A stretch of DNA of 64,000 nucleotides from the NCBI RefSeq assembly GCF_022458985.1, contig NC_061789.1, forward strand, positions 8,846,357 through 8,910,356, read 5' to 3'. The number at the start of each line of letters is the position of its first letter. Position 1 is the stretch's first letter. Shown one piece after another: positions 34,101 to 49,139 of this stretch. The notes below the pieces were generated by a model. The model saw only the letters and a list, made by a program, of their open reading frames with translations, made no database searches and had not been told where the DNA came from. The position numbers and the translations under genes were made by a program. The DNA is from Mugil cephalus (taxonomy: Eukaryota; Chordata; Actinopteri; Mugiliformes; Mugilidae).

Positions 34101-36980
34101 TGCAGCATTATATAATCAGTCTGTTAGTTAATCAACAGAGTGATTTACTTCAGGATTCAAGCATATAATTTAGTTCTGTTGTCTTAGGAAACCAACCAAA
34201 TATTATATTAAAGCTCCAAGTGCATTTTGTATTCGCAGTCTTTCAGATTCATTATTGAGTTGATCTTTTAAGATATGAATTGCACAAAGATTAGGATAAA
34301 TTGATGTTTTGCATTCAGAGTACGAAATGGATGTAAGTCTTGATTTCTAGCTTTCTTTTAAATATCACGATGGTTCGTCTCCAGGTGGAGGATCTGATCG
34401 TTAAGTGGAGGCAGAAGGGGAAGCCGGTGGCAGGGATTGTGATCGAACCGATCCAGGCTGAAGGTGGAGACAACCACGCCTCGGTGGACTTCTTCAAAAA
34501 ACTCCGTAACATCGCACGCAAGGTGACTGACTGTTCTGTGTTAGTTAAAGTGGATGCATTTAAGACGTTTTAGAAAGAGACACAAATTTACAATTTCACA
34601 CCTTGTTAACGGGTGGATTCTAAGTGTTTAAATGTGGCCTTTTCTCTCCCCAGCATGGTTGTGCTTTTCATGTGGACGAGGTTCAGACTGGTGGGGGCAG
34701 CACAGGGAAGTTTTGGGCCCACGAGCATTGGGGCATGGACGACCCGGCCGACATCGTCTCCTTCAGCAAGAAGCTTCTGACCGGGGGCTACTACTACAGG
34801 GATGAACTACAGGCCGATAAGGTTTGTTTTGTTGCCGGTAGATAATGATCATTATAGTAAACTACAATGTATCCCCAAATTAGGAGTAGGTATATTTATG
34901 AATAAAGAACGAGATTAAATATGTAACGTTAAACAAATGTCAAAAAGGCTAAATTATCTTTCTAAATATTTGAATTAAAGGGGGAGGAAGAATCTGCCGC
35001 CTCCTCACAGTCATCTTGTGTTTTGTTCTCAGGGTTACCGGATCTTTAACACATGGATGGGCGACCCATCCAAGAACTTGTTCCTGTCCGAGGTCCTCAA
35101 TGTGATCCGCAGAGAAAACCTCCTGGAGGAAGTGACCCGTTCTGGGAAAGCCTTGCTAAACGGCCTTTATGAATTACAGGTACCATTCGGGTTGCGGGTG
35201 TGCATATTGAACAAAGCTGGAAAGTTATTAAAGTTACTAAAATTAAATCTGTATGCATGTAGCTGCAGATCTGTGCATTGTCCATGTCTTTGCCCTCCAT
35301 GCCTGCGTTACTTGTCAGGTAGTGAATCCTTTAGCAGTGGTTTGGTCCAAAATTTTATTATTTTATTCACATTTGATTTGAGAGAAATATTACACTGTTG
35401 CTATTATAATCATTGCTGTTGCCTTAGTAGATTTTTTTATAGAGAGATTTTATTTTAATATATGAATAAAATAAATATTTTTGATTCTCCTGTCCTCATA
35501 ACTGGATAGTCGTCTGAAATCGACACTTGTGTACCCCTTTGAAAAACAAGGAAGGGACACAGTTTATTTATTATTTTTATTTGGAAGGCACATTTTTTGT
35601 CTTAGGAGCAAGGGTGGGAAAGAATATCGATATGACAATAAATCGCGATACTTTTTCTTCTGATACAGTATCGATTTTGAATGTCTTAATATCGATTTTA
35701 AAAGAAAAAGAAAAGTCCTGTTTTGGGCAGATCGTGAACAACTTCCACACCTTCACCACCACTTTTTCTGTACAAGTACAATAAATTGGAAATGGATTAT
35801 TTGGATTAATCTATTTTTTTGGATCAATTTGTCCAATTAATTATTATATCTGATTTTATATTCTGTAGTTATGTGTGTATATATACATATATTATCAGTG
35901 AACTATGTAGAATATTGAAATATAATGAAATGTCAAAATATCGCAGTAATGTATCGTATCGTGACTCAAGTATCGCGATACGTATCGTATATTGTGTATC
36001 GTATCGTGAAGTACCCACCCCTACTTATGAGTGAGTCTTATGTTTTTAAGATAAAATGAGCAACCGCTTTTGTTTTCTTTTGGGGGGATAAATGTAAGAA
36101 AAAAAGCACAACCTTATAAGTAAATCTAAATAAGATATTTTAATGCACAGTAATAAAAAGAGTCAGAACAACAGTATCAAATACAGTGACGGTATCAAAG
36201 AAGTTCCAGACCAGTAGTGAGTATTGATAAAAACAGCAGTACTAATCAATGTCACAATGTTTTGCCAACTGAATAACTTTATGTGTAATAATTCAATATG
36301 TGCCACGTTGTAAATCAATAACCAGAGTAGCTCTAATTATTTTTTTCTCTGTAATAAACAGGGTTACTGTAGTGCAGATCACGCTTGTTTTGTTTTTTTA
36401 TGGCCTGTATATATATATATATTTGTGTGTGTGTGTGAACATGACCTACTTGCATGCGTCTGGTTCCCAGGCTCAGTATCCCGGCTTATTGAGCCGAGCT
36501 CGAGGACAGGGGACCTTCTGCGCTATTGATCTCTGTGACGACAAAACACGCGACAAGGTCCTGACAAAGGCCAGAGACAAAGGTATAAAAATATTTATAC
36601 TTCACATTATCATCCAGTTCATTTCTACACCCTTTCGTGCTAAGAGGAGTGTGATTTGGCTGAGTGCTCTATAAACCATGACAGTTTTGATTGTTGTTTG
36701 CGCTTTATGATTACCAGGATTTCCGCTAGCTACATAAAAGATAGCTGGACTGCTACTACTGTTTATACATTCTGATTAGCACTATTATCTATCCTTCATA
36801 TAGACGTTTTTTTTTTTAACCAGTGTGGACATGCAATAACAGCATTTGTCCTCTACAGGTGTCCTCCTCGGAGGGTGCGGGGACCGATCGATCCGTTTCC
36901 GCCCAGCGCTGGTTTTCAAAGAGTACCACGTCCACATCTTGCTCAACATCCTAAACGACGTGTTGGCCCAGCACAAATAA
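24376..36980 (+). CDS. abat: 4-aminobutyrate aminotransferase (GABA transaminase), mitochondrial
   Basis: Fifteen coding exons: 24376-24445, 27181-27278, 27360-27389, 29358-29475, 30441-30490, 31401-31481, 31582-31674, 32392-32454, 32562-32625, 33894-34042, 34385-34522, 34654-34821, 35033-35179, 36471-36582 and 36859-36980. They give exactly 500 residues, the length of human ABAT. This PLP enzyme converts GABA and 2-oxoglutarate to succinic semialdehyde and glutamate in the mitochondrial matrix. Seen: a basic, hydroxylated N-terminal presequence (about 1-28), CGSC with the two cluster cysteines at 163 and 166 (mature 135/138), [23 protein letters not shown] with the cofactor Asp326, and [10 protein letters not shown] with the Schiff-base Lys357. 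The C-terminus is [18 protein letters not shown]...LAQHK. All catalytic residues are intact. AATAAA at 39,293-39,298 may end a long 3'UTR. Same-strand neighbour mettl22 matches human order. Confidence 0.98.
24758..24997 (+). repeat. Interspersed MITE R5 (ATCGATAT-rich) in abat intron 1
   Basis: It contains CGATATGTATCATGATACTTAAGTCACG and ends ATATCGATATTTTTTTCCCCACCCCTA. Related copies at 35,611-36,023 (both ends, GGGTGGGAAAGAATATCGAT and ACCCACCCCTA) and 50,474-50,730 show a terminal inverted repeat of the TAGGGGTGGG type. Non-coding. Confidence 0.6.
25060..26210. other. abat intron 1 sequence without recognised features
   Basis: Two overlapping minus-strand open frames lie at 25,339-25,708, but they show no family motif and no splice context. 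No RNA gene or clear element ends are visible. Confidence 0.4.
26215..26360 (+). repeat. Right-hand fragment of repeat family R1 in abat intron 1
   Basis: TTTACTAAAATATGTCGGATTC, then GTCCAATCAACCAAAGAG, then TTTTTTGAAGATCTATGCTGTA parallel 7,037-7,216. The GCAGTACCTCCGC block is deleted here. Confidence 0.55.
28044..28105 (+). repeat. (AC)31 microsatellite in abat intron 3
   Basis: Sixty-two bases of uninterrupted AC dinucleotides. Confidence 0.97.
29011..29290 (+). repeat. R1 fragment immediately upstream of abat exon 4
   Basis: It opens GGAGTCTTCAACGTTTTTCAGG, followed by AACTGATGGAGAGATTAAATAGGGACC, the GTGTTCTATATTAAAC block, and GTCTGATCAACCAAAGAG at the end. The middle of the element is deleted. 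It stops about 70 bp before the exon. Confidence 0.6.
30800..31010 (-). repeat. R4-like hAT repeat end in abat intron 5
   Basis: GGCCGGGGGCCTTATGTTTGACACCTGTG at the right is the inverted end of the CAGGTGTCAAAC family. The left boundary is uncertain. Confidence 0.5.
33105..33593 (-). repeat. Interspersed DNA repeat R3, inverted copy, in abat intron 9
   Basis: It ends CATACCACCCAGCCCTA and carries ATGTTGCGCGCAGACTACAG, ATTAATTCCTCTCTCAACCAGTAG and a GTCCCTGAAAATGTCCCC block. These are reverse complements of blocks in the copy at 13,973-14,685. Confidence 0.65.
35611..36023 (+). repeat. Full-length MITE R5 in abat intron 13
   Basis: The left end AGGGTGGGAAAGAATATCGAT and right end GAAGTACCCACCCCTA form a terminal inverted repeat. 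The interior is ATCG/CGAT-rich and non-coding. Confidence 0.65.
36307..36461 (+). repeat. Arm 1 of an inverted duplication, in abat intron 13
   Basis: About 150 bp, from GTTGTAAATCAATAACCAGAG through TGTAGTGCAGATCACGC to ACCTACTTGCATGCGTCT, recur in reverse orientation at 40,092-40,238. The arm ends 9 bp before abat exon 14. Unit identity as a mobile element is not established. Confidence 0.75.
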
Positions 36981-39298
36981 ATGAACGGAGGGCGTCTGAG
37001 TACAACTACGCTAGCTCGAGTTAATCGTGACTGGAGGGAAGGAAGCTCCAGACAGTCTTATGTCATAAAAAAGCACAATCCACACAACAATATATCCTAT
37101 AAAACCTCTGTTTGAACATCCTGGGCCTGTAAAAAAATAAATAAATTAAAAAAGTAATAGTACGATAATAATAATTGGCTGTCCCTAGTTTAAAAACGAT
37201 AACGACGTCCTCTTAAATGTGCTGCCGCAAAGATAATGATTTGGAGTAGGTGTTGGAATAGCTGAGAATTCTGTTAAAGGTTCATTTTCTGGGAAATAAA
37301 TCTACTGAAGTGACTCCCATCTGGAGTCGTGTTTTAACATGCAGGCTGATTTTAACTATAAGTACCTTGGGTGTATGTCAGCAAATGAAGGAACCCCTTT
37401 ACTGATCCATGTAAAGGAAACTTTTTACTAAATAGGCCATGTCAGCCTCTACTGGAGGCATTAAGATCCCAAACAGTAGCAATTTTAATTTAATTTCATG
37501 GTTTAAGAGGTATTTCCGTAAGTCAATCTAAAAAAACCTGTAAATTTGTGTTCATCGCTCCATTTTTTTTTTTTTTTTGTGGTGATGTCTTTGTCTCTAT
37601 CGCGGAAGGTGGCCACCCCCCCACTCATTTGAAAGAAGCCTCGATGCGCACAACGCCTGGCCTTTTTTGAGTCTCTGAGGAAGTCTTGAGATTCTGAGGT
37701 TTAGACATCAGATACAGCACCACAACAGATAAATGTAAATAACAATATCCTGAATCTAATGAACTGGAATAAAAGCCTCAGAACGGAGCGTTGCATACAG
37801 CTTGTTTTAGGGCTCATATGCCAGCATCCACTCACCACCAGACTCCAGACCAAACCTCGTAGTTTGTGGTAAAGAAGCCGTCCTGAATGCAGAGGAACAC
37901 GCTACAAATTTACAACGAAATTTACCAGCTTGCATGTCATTTACAATTCTGTCCATTTGAACTGCCCAATAATAATAATAATAATAATAATGATGATAAT
38001 AATAATAATAATGACTGTTGTGTGTTGTTCTTAATACGAATGACTTTTTCAGCTTGAAATGTTGTAGCCCAGAAAAATGTGAATCTAAAATGGACCATGA
38101 AAATGTCATAGATTTAGTGCCTGCATGTTTCTTAAATGTGCTTTTTTTATTTATTTTTTTTTTAAATTTTTTTTAATTTTTTTTTTTTTTTTGCTCAAAT
38201 CAGAGCAGCCGTCAGTGACCTTTAAGTGAACACATTCGTTTAATTCTTGAACAAGAGCTTCATTTCAGTTGCTAGATTTGATTCTGCGTTTCCCACTTCT
38301 GACCGGAATAATATTCTACAAATTTGAAATCACACACTATATAAAAAGTGCAGTCACATTTAATATTATGAACTTGTGCTGATACTACAAGCAGCTGTCC
38401 ACCTTGCAATATCAGGTTACAAGCATTCATCCAAATGTAGAGTTCTTGCTAAAGCTTTTGCATTGATTAACGTCAATTCTGTGTCGACTGGGTTTGTTGC
38501 TGTTGCTGTGTGGGATTGTCTTATCCACTGAAAACAATCACAACGCTAAAAAGCCCATTTGAACCTTTGCGACGTGTCCCACATTTGCACAGAGCCCGTC
38601 CGTGGACCTGTGCAGAGGGTGAGACGAATCAAAACAGGGCAAACTGTGGCTAACAGTGGCTAGCTGACCTTTAGTCACAGGTTTATCATTCAGGGTGGTC
38701 TATCAACACGGTGGATCATGGGTAATACAAAGCTGCGGGTTAAGTCTATCAAATAACTTTACAGCACAAGTTTTATAAAACACTTGCCATTGTGACTTTG
38801 TGGAACACTTTGGACCTCCAGCGGTGTCTGTGAAGCTTTTAGGCAAGTTTTAGGGATGTGAACATAGATGGTGTTACCGCGTTAATTTCTTTCTCGTTAA
38901 CATAATATAATCTAATACAAATGTGTATATGAATCTATATGTACATCTTTCTGCAATCATGTTGCATAAATGATATCCCACCCGATGTATTAAGCATAGT
39001 TCACAGAGTCGGTTTGTCTCGTATGAGTTGCATTTAGTACTGAACATACTTGTAATGAAGCAAAGAGTGCCGGGTCTGTAGGATGGTGATGACGACAACA
39101 GTGCCTGTCTCCTTGTTGTCAGTCCAGTATTACTTAGTGCATCTGTAATAACCTTCTTTATATTAAATACTAATAATAATTTCCAGTTAACTACTTGCAC
39201 TGGTGATCTGAGGTAGATGATTATTGATGTAATTACTTTAGATGGCTCTAAAGATTGTTGTCTATGAAGCATTATGTCCATGTTCTGTGATAAATAAA
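36981..39298 (+). other. abat: Putative long 3'UTR of abat, ending at AATAAA
   Basis: No coding exon is seen. (AAT)n occupies about 37,968-38,013 and T-runs lie near 37,563-37,580 and 38,143-38,193. The AATAAA at 39,293-39,298 is the last strong signal before repeat-poor intergenic DNA; earlier signals could be used. UTR extent is inferred. Confidence 0.35.
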
Positions 39299-40091
39299 TG
39301 TTTTGAGTAACTTAACCCCTGGACCCTTATTATTTCTTTGCGGTTCTTTACCTAGAAAGGTCTTAATGTGTTTGGTATTACAAATTTCTGTCTTGATCCC
39401 AAAACTGGCCTGTAATATTAGCTAGCACTTAGTGTTTAGTTGGGAAAATATGGGTAGGTACTCTAAAGATTTTTAATTATGAATTAGGGGTATGATTTTT
39501 ACAGGGAGTCCGTTAAGACAAGCTGATGTGAAAGCTGCAACATTTTAGACAAACTGGCTTTCTAGAGTATCCAGCATGGATGTAACAAGATGCATAAACT
39601 AGCTTTTTAAAGGTGGGTGTCATCTGCATATAAACAAATGCAACATTTCCTCCTAAAGCATAAGGTGAAAAGTATCGCCCCAGACACAGAACCCTGAGGA
39701 ACCCCATGACCAAATTTTGTGTGTTCGGAAAAACAAACACTGACATGATTACTTTGGATTTTTACAAATGAATGAGAGATCGACTATACAGTACTACAAT
39801 GATTTTGAGTTCCTTAAACAATTATGTAAACAAAGGCATTTTCAGTTCAAATCTAAAACTTCTTTTGGTAAGTTTGGGAACTTCAGGTTTCATCAACTCT
39901 TTATCAAATGTTATATTTGGTCAATTTAAACTGGTCATTAAAGTAGCCATTCTTGCAGAGATCTTTACTGAACTTCCAACAGCAACCTCATGCAATTTGC
40001 CTGTGACAAAGGAGCAAAATTAAAATTTTACAAGATATACTTTTATAGGAAGTGGAATGTACCATTGGAAATAAATAAACTAAAAAAAAAC

Positions 40092-40238
40092 AGATGCATG
40101 CAAGTAGGTCACACATATATATAGGCCATAAAACATTTTTAAAAAACAAACAAGCGTGATCTGCACTACAGTAGCCCTGTTTATTACAGAGAACATAAAA
40201 AAAATTAATTAGAGCTACTCTGGTTATTGATTTACAAC
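40092..40238 (-). repeat. Arm 2 of the inverted duplication of abat intron 13
   Basis: The reverse complement of 36,307-36,461, with a few substitutions and small indels (for example, an extra GTTTTA stretch and a shortened (AT/GT)n). It lies about 3.1 kb past the abat stop. Confidence 0.75.
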
Positions 40239-40299
40239 CTGATTATTATTTAGATTAAAAAGTAATGAAGGATATGAAGTGTCAGCTCGAGATTGGGCT

Positions 40300-41580
40300 C
40301 TTTCTCACTATTGTGAGATGGCAATAATAGTACATTAGTACAGAAGTCCACAATATCTGATTCCCAGAATGTACAGTTATAACCACTGTGGCTTATGGTG
40401 TAAACCAAACTGTCCTTCAGTGTACTCTGAGCTTTAATTATAATTCCAGACAGCTGTTGCATGGATAATCTGATTAAAGCTTGAGCTGTGAGCTGGTTTA
40501 TGGAGTGATAATGTGAAGAGTGAACAGTGGAAATGTGACATCCAGCTTTACCCAGACTGGTGAGTGAAAGCTCCATATTTTGACCTGTGTTGACCTCTGG
40601 AAACCTGGTCAATCCATTCTCTGTTTGCAGCAATTCTAGGCCCGGCTGCATCACAAAACCATTTGCTGTTATCCGCAGTGGGAAATTCCAAGGACACGTA
40701 AAGGTATACAGAAAATGTACATAACTATATGGGCAACGGTACTGCTATGTAAATGAAACATTGTATACGGCACAGAATAAACTCTGAAAGCAACAACACT
40801 CTACATCCTTTTAGGTTCCTATACCAGAACATGAACAACAGGCCATATGTGTGTTTCTGTTTTTACATCATTTCTACACATGCCTTTTTGACTGCACGTA
40901 ACTGATGACATTAATTAGAAAGTATCACGTTTACTTATGATGTTATTTTTTCCTTCAACCGATCTAAAAAAAAAAAAAATATTTCAACAGGTTGCCATTT
41001 CTGTTCTAACACTACCATCTAGTGGCCATTTCTGATGCGAGGACTACTCTGTATAAACTACAGGAGGTTCTGGAAGTACTCAGTAGCCTACAAAAAAACA
41101 TGCAGCTGTTAATAGTATCACTGTAAACCAATATAGTGTCTTAAACTCAAGCCATACAAGGTAAACTGAATGGTGGAAGCCTTTCAAAATAAGCTGGACT
41201 TTCTTTTGGTGTTTCAAACCAGAACAAAAACTTTATTAACGACAATATTGTGCATTGCATCATATGCAAGATGCAAGATGGTGTGACATCAGCAACTCAA
41301 GGCTGATGCAAACAGAAGACCATAAGGTGTAATTTGTGATATCCACCTATTTCACACAAACAATCAACTGGAAAAAATTATTTACATCTGTTATGTAGTA
41401 TGGAGTAGGTAAATTTAAGACAGCAATTCTGAAAAATGACAACATAAAACTTATTTTACCTCTTAAAATCTAACAAACCAAACTTAAACTTGAGAAGAGC
41501 CATGTGTTACATAGCTTACCATTTGAGATTAATAACTGAATGACAAGAATATTGTTATCGAATCCTCACTGAATCATTAC
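40300..41580. other. Intergenic DNA between abat and rcn3, no gene seen
   Basis: No exon pair, RNA gene or clear repeat end is recognised. Open frames on both strands are short and featureless. Confidence 0.45.
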
Positions 41581-41584
41581 TGCT

Positions 41585-42275
41585 CCAAATGTAACATCGA
41601 TGTGTTTGAAAAAGCCCAAAACATGTGTTTCAAACATTATAACTGCAAAGTAATACAAATTCCAGCTCACTAAGCTGGTACCTGGGTGTTCACCTCAACA
41701 ACAAGATGGACTGGACTCACCACACTGAAGAACGATACAGAAGGTTTCTTTCCTGCTGCTGCCACGAACACTCATAATACGTGCAATATTATTACCCCTC
41801 AAGGTTTTAAATGCTCTCATCATTTCACTACTCTCTGTACTGTGTACAGACACGTGTGATATCTGTTATATATTCGTTTGCAATTCAGTACTTTTTGTTG
41901 CCATTCAATACTTTAGGTCTGTCTTACAATACTTTTTGTTACAATCCCATTACTTTTTGTTGCAATTCATTACTTACATGCTTACGTGTAATACTGTGTA
42001 ATATTCCACAGTAGCTATCTGTTGTGCAATTCAACACTTTCGGCCTGTCATGCTACACCTTGTGTCACAATCCAATTACTTTCTGATGCAATTCACTACT
42101 TTTTGTATATATGCCAATAATTGTATATTGTTTATTCTATTTTACTTTTTAAATCTTATTATTTATCTTTTACAAAGTTCACTCTTTATTCTTGTCGCTT
42201 TTCTGCACCATGTATGCTGTTGCAAACTGCGATTTCCCCACTGAGGGACAAATAAAGGTTTTTCTACTCTTATTC
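41585..42275 (+). pseudogene. 5'-truncated LINE 3' end (reverse-transcriptase tail plus 3'UTR)
   Basis: YLGVHLNNKMDWTHHTEE followed by RYRRFLSCCCHEHS reads across 41,680-41,775 and matches the C-terminal end of fish non-LTR reverse transcriptases (YLGVxINNKLDWT). Diverged tandem units around TTGCAATTCATTACTTTTTG fill 41,878-42,105. The end CGATTTCCCCACTGAGGGACAAATAAAGG (42,229-42,260) is the typical LINE tail with polyadenylation signal. A Rex1-type element is likely but not proven. Confidence 0.6.
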
Positions 42276-42476
42276 CATTCATTGATTTAAGTTTAATCGA
42301 CACACAGTGGTGGCTGTTCTCATCCACAAATCACTTTTACAGAAATCGCCATTATTCAAATTTTTCACAAGTTTAAGTCGACCAGAAAAGACCATTAATT
42401 AACTGTATAGAGGAATTTGGGAGGCGTCTCTCGGGAAAAGCGTGGCGCGTTTGCGTGACAACGTGGCGATTACCAG

Positions 42477-42585
42477 CCAATGAGAAGGCACCGTGAAGAG
42501 TTTGACAACCACGTCACACCTTTTATTGGTCAACGTCCCCTCTGCGCCGTTGATGATTGGCTGTCTGCGATATAAGCCCCGCCTC
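42477..42585 (+). promoter_or_regulatory. rcn3: rcn3 promoter: three CCAAT boxes, UPRE-like site, TATA-like and GC boxes
   Basis: CCAAT at 42,477-42,481, and inverted CCAAT (ATTGG) at 42,525-42,529 and 42,556-42,560. CCACGTCA at 42,509-42,516 is the exact reverse complement of TGACGTGG, the unfolded-protein-response element bound by ATF6/XBP1. TATAA at 42,571-42,575 and CCCCGCC follow. The gene encodes an ER-resident calcium-binding protein, so ER-stress control fits; binding is inferred. Confidence 0.6.
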
Positions 42586-42599
42586 CTCTGCCATTGCGA

Positions 42600-42682
42600 T
42601 TTAAAGGCGCAGATTGCCAACGCGGACTGATGCTGATCGTGTTCTACGAAGGGAGGTGTCGCACGACTCTGGCGAGAAGTTT
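42600..42682 (+). other. rcn3: Non-coding first exon of rcn3
   Basis: The segment after the TATA-like box ends at a consensus GTGAGT donor (42,683). Its partner acceptor CCCCGCAG ends at 44,244, twelve bases before the ATG. The 5' boundary is approximate. Confidence 0.6.
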
Positions 42683-43459
42683 GTGAGTTCATCTTTTTTT
42701 TTTCTTGTGTGTAAAAAGTGATGCTGGAATAACAGGAGGTTGCACTATTTGTTGAAGCCTTTCTGACTCAGCTGTGAGTCTTTGTTTTATTATCAATTTC
42801 ATGCAGCAGGAAGGAGGAACTCTGAATGTGTGTTTAAAGACTTTATATACTTTAATTGTTATGAATTTAAGTTTAATGTCATAGGTCCGATTGAAATTCC
42901 TGCCACGTTATCTTACACTGACTCGATTGTGTTTCTTTCTGTCAAATATGTGATGTGCTATCAACAATTTGACTTATTTCAATGTAAAGTTTAAAGAGTA
43001 GTATTTTGTATTTAGTTTTTCAGTTATAATAGCCTGAGTCTATTAGTTGCAAACGTGTGTGATTGTATGGCAAATTCAAAAGTCGGACACAAAACTCATC
43101 ATTTCATTTTCAAAAGTGCCCAAGCACACGCACACGGATCTTCTGCAGATATGGGCCGATCAGTCTGCACACGTACACGGAGTTTTGAGACTAATTTCAC
43201 TCCATAAATAGAACTTGGAAACACATTTAGACTAAAGAAGCTTATATCTGTGCCAAACAAGGTCCTTATACCAGACCCTGCTGGACTTGAACATGTCCTG
43301 AATACAGATCTACACCTTCATTAAGGACATTTCTATAATGTAGAAAAAGCAAATGTCATTGGAAATTTTGCAATGCAATGAAAAGGGAAGTTAGAATGAA
43401 ATGAACTCCTAAGAGCTAAAATAGATAGTGTCTTTCTTCTTCTTTTAAGATGATATCTG

Positions 43460-44040
43460 TTATCTTTATCAAGTATGCTGATGACTCTGCCTTATTTGTC
43501 CACGTCTTGATGCAAAAGTAGCAGTAATTATCAGAATCAGCTTTAGTAGTCATGTACACGTGCACATAAAAGGAATTTAACTCCGGTCACTTTGCTCAGT
43601 GATACAAGAGAAAATAACAACACTTAAATAAGCATTTTTAAAAAAGAGGTACAAAAAATAGAAAAACTGTACAACATAAATAAGACTTTCAGATTAAAAT
43701 AGTAATAGAAAATATAGGTTATAATCTGTGCCCACTCGTGCTAGAACATGTGCTGAATGAAGGTGTAGAAAGTGAGAGGTCTTGGTTCATTTTGCAGTGC
43801 TCGGAATGCAATAAAATCTATTATCATTATTATTATGATTATCATTAAGTATGCTGATGACACTGCCCTATTTGCCCATTTACTGCCAACATAGATATGA
43901 GTGCACGCAAAATGAACACAGCTGTTCCTGTTATTCAAACCCTTGGCACAGTTGAGCAAATATGGCAGTGTCATCAGTATACTTAATGATAGCTAATGTA
44001 GTTAAACGCATGCTGAATGAAGGTGTAGGAAGCTACTGAA
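43460..44040. repeat. Cluster of reverse-transcriptase box fragments with a 35-bp hairpin, rcn3 intron 1
   Basis: A KYADD-type catalytic box (AAGTATGCTGATGAC) occurs on the + strand at 43,468-43,491 and 43,841-43,875, and on the - strand at 43,956-43,990. The last two form an inverted repeat (33 of 35 positions) with an 80-bp loop. TGCTGAATGAAGGTGTAG is directly repeated at about 43,751 and 44,011. The stretch from about 43,529 (CAGAATCAGCTTTAGTAGTC) resembles a common fish repeat. No open frame remains. Confidence 0.6.
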
Positions 44041-44256
44041 AAATACCTAAGATTTATAAAGTCCAGTTGACTGGACAGTTATAGATAGAATTAGTCTACG
44101 GCCTTTTAAATTTGACGGGTCTTGCAAAGTCACTGTAGTCTCAAATCTGCTCACTGTACTCTGCAACTTAATTTGATTCTCTGTATATCTGTTCTTAACT
44201 ACTCTATTGTGTGATGAAATCTGAATTTTGGTCCCACCCCGCAGAAGTCCCCAACG

Positions 44257-48490
<4,234 letters not shown>

Positions 48491-48661
48491 TCTGAGTGAT
48501 TTGCAAACCGTTCCAACACAGAAGGAATGTGTAGACGTGAATCAGTTACTGGCCGTCGGAAATTAAAGACAACGTAAACCTCCTCGCCGCGTGTTTGGAG
48601 CACTGACCGCAGTTTGTCTGACGCTGCATGTGGTTATTTAATATGATGTGAATCTGCATTT

Positions 48662-48667
48662 AATAAA
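48662..48667 (+). terminator. rcn3: Polyadenylation signal for the exon-B form of rcn3
   Basis: AATAAA 172 bp after the exon B stop. The opposing nosip signal (TTTATT) is at 48,769-48,774, so the two 3' ends are about 100 bp apart. Confidence 0.6.
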
Positions 48668-48768
48668 CACAGTCAGCCTTTGCTTTCTGTATTTTTAATG
48701 TAGTTTTGTGAAGTGATCCACAGGGGGTCAAATAATCACGGGGTATAATGTGGTCCTTAGTTCAGACA

Positions 48769-48774
48769 TTTATT
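48769..48774 (-). terminator. nosip: Candidate polyadenylation signal of nosip
   Basis: AATAAA on the minus strand, 366 bp after the nosip stop codon and facing the rcn3 3' end. Confidence 0.5.
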
Positions 48775-49139
48775 TAAATGAAAAGATACATCTGAATAGA
48801 TGCGATATCAGCATGAAAACAAACGCACAGTCTTTCTCCAAAAATCTGCAAGCTCCACTGAATGACTAAAATATTCCATCTTGTATAGGTGAAGACATGT
48901 TTAAAAAGACAAATCATCTATGACAGACAGTACTTTAAATGCCAGCTGCCTACAGGAACAAAAAAAGCATGTCAACGAATGTAATGAAATTAGGTGCCAT
49001 TTGTCAACATGACGGGGGAGGATATGAAAAAACATGACAAAACCACAATACCCCTTCACACTTCACGTAACAGCGACGAGGATGCACTGTGGAATCATTG
49101 TGACAAGGCTGGACGGTCTTCACGTCCTCCTCCGTCGTC

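Noticed and set aside
42440-42500. ER stress element (CCAAT-N9-CCACG) in the rcn3 promoter
   Set aside because: The base pattern nine positions from each CCAAT box does not match CCACG. Only the separate UPRE-like site was kept.
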